64,000 nt of DNA, taken from assembly GCA_003184365.1 (NCBI GenBank), contig NKYR01000145.1:21270-85269 (forward strand), in the 5' to 3' direction. This DNA is from Evernia prunastri (lineage: Eukaryota; Ascomycota; Lecanoromycetes; Lecanorales; Parmeliaceae). How positions within the stretch are numbered: position 1 is the first letter of the stretch; every line of letters starts with the position of its first letter. Positions 21,140-31,841 of this stretch are shown piece by piece. The notes beneath the pieces were generated by a model, which worked only from the letters and a program-made list of their open reading frames with translations, made no database searches and had not been told where the DNA came from. Position numbers and translations under genes: made by a program.

Positions 21140-24100
21140 GCGAACGTCCCAAACCCGTCTATTCCCCCACGCCTAGACGCAGAACCCATGAAACCCGAGC
21201 CCGAGTCACCGCGTTGGCGCAGTCGGCCGCGCACCGTGGCGCCTTTGGCTCTACGTGTGGTGTGTAGGGTCGCGGCGGTTGGAGGGGGAGGTGAGTTTGG
21301 ACGGAATGGTGGAGGTCGAGGGGGTGGGCGGGTGCTAGGTGTTGGTTGGAGGAGAAGGGGGGGAGGAGTGAGAATGTGCTGGTTAGGGGGTTTAGGAGGG
21401 AGGGGGGGAGGGGGGGGGGGCGTCCATTTCTCGGAAGGGAAGAGCAGGGTGAAAGATGGATGCTATATGTAAATACTTTCTTCGGGCTTTGGTCAGGAAT
21501 GGAATAATAGCAAGCTAGATAGAGACGCGTTCGTTTCGTCAAACGCAGTTTGAAGAGCAATACTTCTTCTGGGTGAGCTTACAAGTAGTAGTACCTGACA
21601 ATTAAGAGCAAGAGCATGGCCACAGCGAACGCCGTTGAAACGGAGAAAGAGAGAATACGTCCTGGCGATGGCCAGATAAATCACAGAGCAAAGCGTATCA
21701 GACTCACCAGAATAGAATTACGCGACGGTCTACGCACGGTATTTGAGCCGAGGGCAGAGCGGAATTGTCGGTCGGGGGGGGGACGGGAACGCTGCGGTAC
21801 GGGGAGTCTTGAACACATGTGGTGGAACGGGGACTGTGTAATTAGAGTAGAGGGAGATTTCTCCGATGAAGAGAGAGGGATGGTGTGATGACATTTGTCA
21901 AATTTGTTTTCTGTGATGATAAGAACGCGATAGCCTTACCGAGAGATCGTTGCTGAAAGAGATGGTCTCGACCGAAGTTGGAGAGAGGTCCGCGAGGTGT
22001 CAACGGTGTTCCGGAACTTTGATGGGCAAATTTTGGATTGTGATGTAGTTGTTGGCAGGGGGAGGAGGGTTCAGAAGCAGGTCACCAAGAATTGTTTGGG
22101 AATGATTGGGTGGGGTCTGATCATGCTTCGGATTGTTACATGTCTTTCACCGCGAGTAGGTATTCCAAAGGCTGTTGGTTCCAAATTTGGATGATAAGAG
22201 AACGAGATGGTTAAGCTTAGCTCTAACGGTCTCCTGTCTTCGCTGAAAGAACCACCGGTTTTAAAACATCTGTATGGCTCATCTCTCTCAGGGGATTAAT
22301 GTTCGAATGTCTTCATCTCGTCGGTGGAGAGAGATTGGTCGTTTGATGATTGAGGAATCAGTCGTCTTTTTCTGGTCTTCGGACAAGGTATGAGGTTTGA
22401 AGCCCAGGTATCATTGGTACGGGACCGGACCTTGCATGCTTAGATGCAGGGCGCGCAGAGTTGAGCGAATTCTTGGTGCATGCGTCTTATGATGAGAATA
22501 TAATGTCTGAGAAGGCGGAAGTGTTGGAGAAGGGGACTGAAATCGAAGATGCCAACTCAATGAACCTGATGGACGATGGAGAGGAAGAGTGCTGGCTGGG
22601 GAAAGATGACTGCGGAGGGGAAAGGAGACGCGAGAACAGAGATGGTAGGTGAGGCATTTGCGATGCAAGTGTACAATTGCGGTGCGCGAAGAGCATCAAA
22701 TACAGTAGCACGGCCAACCACCGTGACATTCAAGCAGCTTAAAGAAGAGACTTGCTACATCGATGAGAGTTCACGGCGATTGGATTTGTAGACGAACGAC
22801 GACGACAACCATTCGAGCTGCTGAAGCCATCCGTCTAGGAAATCCAGGTCGACGACTTGACCAAGCGGTTCAATGACCACGCAAGCGCATAACTTTCTCG
22901 GTATCTAGAATCACTCACCCTTGACGAAAAGACCGAGATAAGTAAAGACCTCACATGATTGGACACAGGCCAGACCCACCCGCGGTCCACGACCCCGGCG
23001 ACTTTGACAGGCTAAGGCAAGGAAGAGCGGACTACTTCTTTCGATAGCACGTGCCACCAGGCTTGCCAATAGATCAAAAAAAAAAAAAGACGTTGTCGAG
23101 GCTGAAACGGCCTGGCAGGCCCATTCTCCCCAGCACGAGTAGCACTAGCATTGGGACCATGGATGTTGGTTTTTGGAACCGTGCGCGGGAAAAAGGTAGG
23201 AAAGGGTAGGGGGTTCGGGTCTTTTATCATCTGGACCGTAGATTGGCTTTTCGATAGCTTGAATCGGGGGGTAGGGTGCTCAAAGGCCGGAAATAGCGTG
23301 GTGTAGGTACATGGTGCCAGCTACGAGTATCAGTGAGGGGGAGGGACCGTGTACCCATGTAGCCCATGCAGGGTCCACGCGAGCAGAAGGCTGAACAGTG
23401 AAAGTGAAATATGGCCAAGTCGACCCAGACTCGGCCACCGAAATGTTCCAAGGTGAGTCGGTGATTGATATGATTGAATGAAAGATATTGTGCAACGTTC
23501 ATCGGATATTTTATGATATGATGACGCTATTCGATTCAGAGGCAGTGAAGACATTATTCATCGTTGAACGAAGGGCAGTCACCGCACTTCACATCACTTT
23601 ACTTTTGCAGCTGCGGGGTTTGAATTTTGAAAAGAGTTTGGCAGTGTTGGGAGAGCCCAGATTTGCAGAGCTCCGGGCTCCGGGACGAAACCCTGCATCG
23701 AACATTTTGGCCCTCGGTGCAAAGCTGGGATCCCCCCGCTTATCTAAGTCGATTCAGGATAAGATCGATTCCTTAGCGTTGAGATGATCAACAAATCAGA
23801 TGACTACCCGAACCAACAGACGAGAAGTTAGTCTTTTTCCAGCATTGACCCCCCTTCAAAGAGGTAAGGTGTCATGTATTGGTTTTATCTAAAGAGGTTA
23901 GCAGAACACGGTGTCTTCTACTTTCCGTGTGCCAAAGATGCCGAGAAAGCGTGCATCATGCCTAAAACGAAGCGCAATGACGCCACATACCTACCAAAAT
24001 GATAGGACATGATCCATGCAATGATTAGATGGGGAGTGATGGAATGGTGCAGTTGACAGATTATTGATTGAAAGTACTTTATTGACCGAAGATGCCACTA

Positions 24101-24395
24101 TCATGCCGCATGTTATTGTCAATGTCATGGCGTAGGCTACATTTAATACTCTACCTGTACTCTTCTCTACTACCTTACCTACCTATATACTTTCCACATT
24201 CTACAATCACCCATGTCCCTCCTTCACCTCAGATCTATTACCTTCATATACAACACCCTCACATAATTATTCGCTTTCTAATCTTTCTTTTCCCCATCAT
24301 CTTCTTCTAGCACGACTGTGTCGCCCCCCCACCATCTTCCCACATCCGAAACATCATCCGCCTCGCCGGTCGTGTCGGAACAATAAGAAAGAATC

Positions 24396-26790
24396 ATGCC
24401 TCCCAGATCTAGATCTCATTCATCCTTGCGACAACGTTCCATGGAACGCGGCAACAAACTCACCAAGAGCATGTCTGCTGCCGCCAGCAGGAACGCTTCC
24501 CCCTCTCCCTCTCCCTCTCCAACACCAATCACCCCCAATCGACGCGTGGCCAAACTCAACCTCTACCTGCAGAGATCTGCCAGAACCTCATCCGAACACC
24601 TCCCTCATGGAGTCGATGCCAGCTCGGTCTGCCCCAAATCTACTGTGATCAAGAGATGGGATGGAGAACGAAGGATGACGGTCAAATGGGATTCTCTACG
24701 CAGGGTAAGCGGGCATGCGGTTGGCTCCGGGAGTGTTCCTCTACTAAATGCTTACAGGACCCCGAGCTTTGGCTTCCGAACGGCGACTGTTTAGTCCACT
24801 TCAACGAACGAGGCCAGTCCAGGCGAGGTCCCTCCTTAAGACTCTCCCTCGCAGACATCGAATCCAAGCACTGCCGACCCCTTCTCGAGCGTTGTTACGC
24901 CACCTTCGTCCCAGGCACCCCACCTGCATCTTCCTCAGACTCCGATAAGGTCTTTGATGCTCCGGAGGCGCTCAAGTTCGGATCAGCAACTCCAGAACAT
25001 GAGCTATACATACCGGCACCTACACACTTGAGCAGGGAAGAAGCTTTCCAATACCACCTGACGACACGGAACTTCTTTGCCTGGATGCAGGGGAAACCCT
25101 TGGTCGGCGGACGTCTTGGAGACGCCATGACTACCCTCCTCGCCCGCATGCCAGAGTTCAGGTCTTCGAGCCAAGATGACAACCGATACGACATTCTCGA
25201 ATACATCGACAGCCAGGGATATACAGACTTCCGTGATTGCCCCGATCACGCGCTGGGTACCCTTCAGTTCGCCGAGGACCTGCAAGACCGAGAACTGTGG
25301 ACCGATGCGTTTGTACACTGCGCAGGAATGTGGGAGCAGCTGGATGACAGTGCAGAATTTCGGGTAAATCAATAATATCCCATTCAAACTTCTCGAACGT
25401 CTCTAACGTTGACGTGCAGTATGTTTCGCGCACATCACAGGCTCTCATATCAAGAGCTCATCTGGAAATGGATCTACGATTGGAACGTGCCGGAGCGTCG
25501 TTGGGTAATTTCCTGGAGTGTGATCTAAGTGGCGCCCTTGGGTTAGGAAAGGATGCGCAGTTACATCTGGAGCGATTCAGGTCTTTTCTACACACGTTCT
25601 ACGTTGGACAGCATGGATACTGGCCGCCAACTCCCTTGGATGGCAGTAGCAGTGGACTCCCTAAAAATGTCTACCGCTCGATGTACTTCGACTTTCGGGA
25701 TCTCTATGACTACCTGTGCGACCCTACTTCCGGGACCTCGATCCAAGATAACAAGCCAGTCGATGGCGGAATTTGCGTCTATCAGAACGTCATGGCTTTC
25801 GACAAGAAGCACAAATATACCTCGCTCCCACATCCGCTTCCTTTAATACCCAAGATTCCAGCTCCAATGAATAATCGTTCAACCTTTGGCAGGATATTCG
25901 GCAGCAAGCGAGCCCACACCGAAAGGCGGCTGGCAGCTTCCGAGGCTCTCTCTGTAGCCTCCAATGCCTATGACAATGGCGTCATGAACTGCGGTCTTGT
26001 CCGTGAATATCTGCGCTTCGAGAAACAGTGGACCATGCTGGAGACGTCGACTGTTTCTTGCGCAGATGCGCGAAAAGTCCGCTGGATCCTGGTGTATGCA
26101 ATCCTGCAGATTCTCATCTCAGTCACCCGCGCGCCGCAAGAAGTCCGAGACACAGAAGGGGTCGCATATCCCTTGTGCTGCCAGATTGGTGGAACGCCGC
26201 CATGGAAGACTGGGGAGAAGAAGATAACAAGGCCAGCACTGGCACCTATCGAGACCCAATCGCTTAGTGAGATGCTTCTCGAGATCGGACCTGACATGGA
26301 CATCCTTTCCGCCAAACCAGCGCCTCTCTCGGTGCCACCAAGGAGCAGCAAGAGGACCTCCTGGACGCCATCTCCACCGCGGAAGCTTTCCGTCATCCAC
26401 AACATCTCCCTGCAATCCCCCAAGCCAATCAGGACCGCATCATGGGAGATTCTCAACCAGAAATTCGGCGAGGTCAGCCCGATCGACTACAGTCCGATCC
26501 AGCCCGGTGACAGCACCATTCAACACTTTGCTAGCCACCACTCGAACCCAACCACCCCATCAACAAGCGACAACGGATCCGGCCACGGCGGCTGGAGCTC
26601 AAACTCCAGCGAGGACGAAATGGACCATCCCAGCGTCAACGGCAGTGACAGTAATTACGGGGATGACGAAGACGAGGAGCTCCGTGCGACGGGGAAGTCT
26701 TCCAAGGCCCCGTCCATCAAAAGGCCCTCATTTGGAAGCTATCGGCCGGCGAATTTCAACCCGGAGGTGGACCAGTACATTCGCTCTTGA
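24396..26790 (+). CDS. Conserved fungal protein (DUF8004-like), 761 aa
   Basis: Exons 24396-24704, 24758-25363 and 25420-26790 join in phase 0 through two short introns (GTAAGC...ACAG and GTAAAT...GCAG). The N-terminus is basic and Ser/Pro-rich with a run of SPSP. The conserved part begins RWDGERRMTVKWDSLRR, then DPELWLPNGDCLVHF and RGQSRRGPSLRLSL across the first splice site. This is the layout I associate with the fungal DUF8004 family. A second conserved block covers TPLDGSSSGLPKNVYRSMYF to YLRFEKQWTMLETS and ARKVRWILVYAILQ. The C-terminal 150 residues are Ser/Pro-rich with an acidic stretch (GDDEDEEL) and are probably disordered. No catalytic motif is seen and the function is unknown; an earlier name such as a cell-biology regulator would be guesswork. 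Plus-strand gene with no co-oriented neighbour. Confidence 0.85.
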
Positions 26791-27724
26791 CGCAGATCCC
26801 AATCGCGTTTTTCCCTTTGTCGGACTCTTGGTGTCACTGTGCTATTCACGGTTGGAGTTTGTCACAGGATCAAGCGGCCTCTTGGAAATGTCTCTCTCTC
26901 GTTTTTTTTACCTCTGATGATATCCCATACAGCGTCGAATATTTTGCTAGCAGAAAATCTTGGATAATCTTAATCAGATCTATCTACGAAAGCTTAACCA
27001 TGTCTATCTTCTCATATCCCAACTCCCACTCCTGCCATAGAATGTAGCAAATATGCCCCCGTAGCTCGCAGCTATTAGCTATTAGCTCGTAGCTCATACC
27101 ACGTTTAAACATCTCCACACCACCCCTTGAACCCCTCCAACCACATCATACCAAATCGGATCAAACTGCAGACTCAGTCTGCTCCGTACCCTACTCCGTA
27201 GTGCAATAGCATATGGACCGACCCATGTCATACAGACCAGCATCCCCGCCCCTCCATTCCTCCCTCTCGGGCTACGTCCCATCATATACGGTAGAGAAGA
27301 AAAGATATGGAGAGAGAGAGAAAAGAAGAGCAAACAAGAGAAAAAGAAAAAGAGAGAGAAAAGAGGGGAATGCGTAGGAAAAATAACCCGAGAGAGTCTG
27401 AAACAGAAAAAGAAAAGGAAAGGAAAGGGACGAGAGAAAAGGGGGGGAAAGAAGAAACCAAGCGGTCTGCGGTCAATGTCCAACCCACAATTCGCCGCGA
27501 GAGAAAAAAAACCGCCGCCGTGACGACCGGCAGCGGGCTGTCTGTGCCGTGTGAGTGGTTGTTATTACTGGAACGGCGGCCGCCTCCCCATCCCCTTTCC
27601 CCTTTCCCTCCCCCCCCCCCCCCCCACGCGGCGGTCCCCCATAAGCGCGATGGCCATCGAAAACTCAGCGCCAACGCCAACGCCAAACGGACACAGCCTA
27701 AGCCAAGACAAGCCAAGCTGACGG

Positions 27725-27800
27725 AACAAAACAAAACAAACAAAACAAAACAAACAAAACCAAAACAACACAAAACAACAGAAAACGAAACCAAAAAACA
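27725..27800. repeat. (AAAAC)n-type simple repeat
   Basis: Alternating ACAAA and ACAAAA units over about 75 nt. Confidence 0.8.
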
Positions 27801-28181
27801 TAACATGCCCCGTCCCCGCCACCGTGGGGATTTTCTTTTTGCGTACGTTGGTCGAAATGGAGACTGCTGCTGCTTTTTTCTTTTCTTTTTTCTCGTCCCT
27901 GGGTGGGTGTTAGAGGGGGGCGGTAAAGAGTAAGGACAGAGGAGGGTAGGGGTAGGAGAGGGCCCCCCGGCACGGGGGGGAGCTTGGGAGTTTGGACTGT
28001 AGACGTGTTGGAAACTGTAGATTTGGCTTGTGGTGGGGTTGGGGAATGTGATGTGAGAGAGGACTGTCCGCGTCCGCGTTGGGCTGGCTATTTCTGTCTA
28101 TGAGACTTGGGTTTTGGTTTTGGTTTCTCGTTTCTTTGGGGGACTGGGATGAGAGGAGAGGGGGGGGGGGAAAGAAAGGGA

Positions 28182-28183
28182 CA

Positions 28184-28222
<39 letters not shown>

Positions 28223-28223
28223 G
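28182..28223. repeat. (AAAG)n microsatellite
   Basis: About ten AAAG units, preceded by a G-run. Confidence 0.9.
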
Positions 28224-28829
28224 GAGACGGGAGCTCCTTCCTATCAAGCGTTGAAAAAGGGTTGGAAAGCGTTTGAAAAAACTTGAAAAGGTTGAAAAGT
28301 TGGAAAAGAAACTGGGGGGGAAAGGACAGGAAGAGAGAAGAAAGGGAAAGAAGGCAAGGCGGAAGGAATGGAGAAAGAACGAAAAGAGAAACCCCCCCCC
28401 CCAACCGGTCTGCGATCAAGTATCCATTCGCAATTGATATAGAATACACAAAAACACCCCGCCGTGATGACGACGGCGACGGCGGCGGCTGTCTGTGAGT
28501 CGTCATCATCACCAGAACGGCGGGCCGCCCTCCCCCTTCCCCGCTGCACTCCCACAGCAAGCGCGATGCCATCCGAAACCCTCGATGCCATCCGAACCCT
28601 CAACGCCAACGCCCACGCCCAACGCCCACGCCATGCCATGCCATGCCATATCCAGTCAAGTCCAGTCAAGTCAAGTCAAGCGCGACCAAAACAAGAGAAA
28701 AAACAAGAAAACGTTTGAAAAATCGATAAGAGGAGAAGACGAGAACGAAAACAAAGGTCCTGTTCTGGCGCCCGTGTGGATGGATCGCTATTACGTAGGT
28801 TCGGATGGAGACGCTTGCTGCTTTTCTTG

Positions 28830-29310
28830 TGTTTTTTGGGTGGGGATGGAGGAGGGTAGAGGAGAGGAGGGTAGAATGGAGGGGGTTTAGAGGAGGATGG
28901 GGCAGGATAGAGGAGGGTAGAGGAGGGTAGAGGAGGCTGGGATTGAATAGGAGGATAGGATAGAGTAGGATATGTTAAAAGTCATAAAAATCATAAGGAA
29001 TGATGTGTAGGTTGGAAAGATTGGTTGATTGCCCATGTTCTCAGGGTCGTGTATTATATACAGTAATAAATCAGGTGGCTGGAAATACGAGTGACTGGGA
29101 TGTTTGGGGGCTGAATTTCAACAGGATAGAGTAGGGCAGGATAGGGTAGGACAGCATGGAGTATGATACTGTTGTAGAGTAGAACAGAGGAGGATAGAGG
29201 AGGATAGGGTAGGACAGCACGGAGCAGTAGGATAGAGTAGAGTAGAGTACAACAGGAATGGGATAAGACAGCATGGCACATGATAGAGTAAATCAGCACG
29301 GAGTATGACA
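28830..29310. repeat. Degenerate GTAGAGGAGG / GGATAGAGTAGG minisatellite
   Basis: Short G/A-rich words such as GGGTAGAGGAGG and TAGGGTAGGACAGCAT recur irregularly in two blocks (28835-28975 and 29125-29310). Confidence 0.65.
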
Positions 29311-29419
29311 GAGTATACTAAGACCAGCCTACGCAGAAGGGGTGCAGGACGGTTGACCCGGCACGGGGAAGCCTGGGGAGGCGAAGCTTGAGTACTTGGG
29401 GGTTTGAGGAAGAGGGAGT

Positions 29420-29670
29420 GCGGCTGTGTTTGATTCGGTCTAGTCTAGGAGGGGGGGCGGGGGGCGGGGTGCGTCGGGCTGGGCTTGGTCGGTCTTTGAG
29501 TTTCGTCTTTGAGTTTTGTTTCTTTGGGGAGTGGTTGTGCGGTTTGGCTGGCTGGTGTAGAGGGGCCGGATAATGGGGGGAAGAAGGGGTTCGTGTCAAG
29601 GGAGTGGGTATACGGTTCGATCGAGAGGGGACCGGGGGTGGGGGGTGGTTTGGCTGGTGTAGAGCAAGGG
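29420..29670. repeat. 251-bp exact direct repeat, left copy
   Basis: Identical over its whole length to 29796-30046. The left copy ends exactly at the run of 19 Ns and the right copy begins exactly after a lone N, which is the signature of unmerged overlapping contigs. Confidence 0.9.
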
Positions 29671-29689
29671 NNNNNNNNNNNNNNNNNNN
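29671..29689. other. Assembly gap (19 N)
   Basis: Run of N in the given sequence. Confidence 1.
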
Positions 29690-29794
29690 TTCCGTTCATA
29701 CCGAAATCAATGCATTCAGCTACACCTCCAGTCCCTGACATAATAATAGCTATCCGACGAGGGACCTGGTCGCCCCTAAGTCGTAGTAGACCAC
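29690..29794. other. 105-bp orphan contig between two gaps
   Basis: Flanked by the 19-N gap and the lone N at 29795. Its base composition is balanced, unlike the G-rich flanks. One minus-strand frame is open throughout (contains SGTGGVAECIDFGMNG). Its origin is not evident and it may be misplaced. Confidence 0.6.
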
Positions 29795-29795
29795 N

Positions 29796-30046
29796 GCGGC
29801 TGTGTTTGATTCGGTCTAGTCTAGGAGGGGGGGCGGGGGGCGGGGTGCGTCGGGCTGGGCTTGGTCGGTCTTTGAGTTTCGTCTTTGAGTTTTGTTTCTT
29901 TGGGGAGTGGTTGTGCGGTTTGGCTGGCTGGTGTAGAGGGGCCGGATAATGGGGGGAAGAAGGGGTTCGTGTCAAGGGAGTGGGTATACGGTTCGATCGA
30001 GAGGGGACCGGGGGTGGGGGGTGGTTTGGCTGGTGTAGAGCAAGGG
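29796..30046. repeat. 251-bp exact direct repeat, right copy
   Basis: See the left copy at 29420-29670. It continues directly into a G-run and unique sequence. Confidence 0.9.
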
Positions 30047-30099
30047 GGGGGGGGAAGGGGGGGGATAAAAGTGAAAGGCGGAGTTGGTGACGGGCGCGA

Positions 30100-30706
30100 A
30101 TTACTAAGTCGTACAGGAGTACCCTATACTACTGAAAGTAATGTTTCGGCAAGAAGTGATGGCTGCTGGGGGTGTGAAAATGTACTATACAAGATGCAAA
30201 AAAGCACTCTTTCGGGGGATGGAGGGTATTTCATTCTCTGTGGGGGATACTCTTTGGGGGGTTGTAATCGGGGAGAGCCTTCCGGGTAACTTGATGGATT
30301 TGAAAAAGGAAGGGGGAAAAAAAAGAAGAAAAGAAAAGATTATAGAATTATGCGGGAAGTTATACATGAAGATTTTTTGGGGGGTCGGCCGAAGAGTTTC
30401 CCCCGAAGCACACCTCCCGAAAAACAAACCTCCCGAAGAACAGCCCCTCGGAGAACACCTCAGGAAGAGTACACCCCGAAGGATCTCAGGACAATACCTT
30501 GATGATCAATCGGATTGATACGAAATGAAAAAAAAATCAAATCAAAAGATAACTTATCAAATCACACCCCAGCAGCATCCCTTCTTGCCGAATCACACCC
30601 TTCGCTCCGGTGAAGGGGTATGAAAATGCAACGGGGGGGTATGAAAATGCAACGGGGGGGTATGAAAGAGTCAGGATCCAACCTTTTCGGGGTACGACTT
30701 AGTAAT
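30100..30706. mobile_element. Possible small inverted-repeat element
   Basis: ATTACTAAGTCGTAC at 30100-30114 has an exact inverted copy at 30692-30706. Outside both, CGGGC and GCCCG extend the symmetry after a short mismatch. Inside are G-rich segments and tandem repeats and no transposase. No clear target duplication is seen, so the call is tentative. Confidence 0.4.
30615..30668. repeat. Short tandem repeat, GGGGTATGAAAATGCAAC
   Basis: Two full units and one partial unit of about 22 nt, each ending in a run of seven Gs. Confidence 0.8.
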
Positions 30707-31841
30707 ATGCCCGAGTGATGATGGCGGAGCGATCAAATAGGTATTAAGCGTCAAGCGGTTGTGGAGTTTCCGTCGGCGAAAGGAAGCGAAGTGTAGAAAA
30801 GCGAAGTGTGGGGAAGGGGGTTTCTGTAGGACGACATTCGTTCCGAAGGGAAAAAGCAAGGCCCTTGCCCCAAGATGTCTGTCGAATTTGGTGGGGACGA
30901 TTTGGAACCCGGGCAACACTATTATCATCCAATGCAAAAAACCCCCCAAAGGCCGTCGTGGCCCCGGAAAAAAGCCACGCGCAGGTTTCCTCTGAGACGA
31001 GGCTTGGTTAGATAAGGGGACCGTCGGGTTTCGACCTGATTACTTAACTACCCTGCTATGATAGAGCTAGCTAGCTAAGTTAGCTGGCTGGCTGGCTCCG
31101 ATGTATTGTGTCACGGCGCGGTTCTGCATGGATGCAGGGAGGTTTTCCGGCGCATACATGTATGTATGCATGGCGTGGGCTGGCCGGCCGGGCTGGGTGG
31201 AATGGTGGTTGGTGATCTTTCATTTTCGCCGACTTACGACTTGTATTACGTCCCGGATGGATTTGTTCGTCATCTCTCTCTCCCTTCTCTGACGACTCTG
31301 TTTGTAGACGTCGATGGTTTTTTTCTTTTTGGAAATCTATTTGGTCTTTTCTCTGATTAGTCCCCCCCGCTAGTCTCCAGGGGAGGTATAGTTGTCAATC
31401 GGTCTTGCTTTTCCAAGGAGCTTGTTCTGTGAACGTGGACTGGAAGGGGAGTTGTTTGAGGGAGACCGAGGTGGGGAAAGGGGCAGTTACGCTGGTGGGG
31501 ATATGGAAGGCACGGTACTGGACTGTTGCGATGGAAGGTCAGTATGGGTTGCCGGGATAGACCGCTGGTTGCGCCGGCTTCAATTAGAGAGAAGGGGGCT
31601 TTGTGTGTGTCTGTCGCTGTAGGGTCTGACATGCATTTGACGATATCAACAGGTGCTCGAGGGGCGGGGTTTCCCTGTTGAAACACTGGTGTTTGGAAAA
31701 GAGAGAAAACGTGTTAAATAGACGTTCCATGGAATGGTACGCCGCTTATCGTAAATCCTTCCTCTGGGACCGGGAAGGCAGTTGAACCGCGGTCTTAACG
31801 CATAAGAAACCACTCCACACCCATCCCAGCGTAGGAAATTT

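Larger units (their letters stand above)
18155..24395. other. 6-kb region without a recognised gene
   Basis: Short frames on both strands have no domain and look like chance. Around 19080-19400 the phrase GGGGGCTC recurs at least five times within shadow frames. A tetranucleotide repeat lies at 19564-19600. Dinucleotide-like and CGACAG repeats occur near 21090-21140, G-runs at 21280-21420 and an A-run near 23077. RNA-only genes or decayed genes cannot be excluded. Confidence 0.45.
27440..28900. repeat. Diverged direct duplication of a roughly 450-bp block
   Basis: Sequence near 27461-27900 and sequence about 945 nt later (28403-28850) share an ordered series of phrases: GGTCTGCG(G/A)TCAA, CCGCCGTGA, GGCTGTCTGTG, GAACGGCGG, GCGCGATGxCATC, CAACGCCAACGCC, then TGGAGAC and TGCTGCTTTT. 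The spacing is similar in both, with many differences between them. Confidence 0.6.
26791..31841. other. Gene-free simple-sequence region with assembly gaps
   Basis: The stretch is dominated by purine/pyrimidine-skewed sequence: GAGA and AAAG runs, A/C tracts, G-runs over ten nt and GTAGAGGAGG-type minisatellite. Frames on both strands are low-complexity shadows. It contains a 19-N gap, a lone N, a 251-bp exact duplication and a candidate inverted-repeat element, listed separately. Confidence 0.7.

Noticed and set aside
27282..28890. Many long overlapping frames on both strands
   Set aside because: They encode Arg/Lys/Glu, Ser/Phe/Leu or Pro runs produced by GAGA, AAAG and poly-C/G sequence; no domain, no splice support.
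29318..30518. Frames of 80-176 codons spanning the N gaps
   Set aside because: They read through gaps and the artefactual 251-bp duplication, so their continuity is not real.
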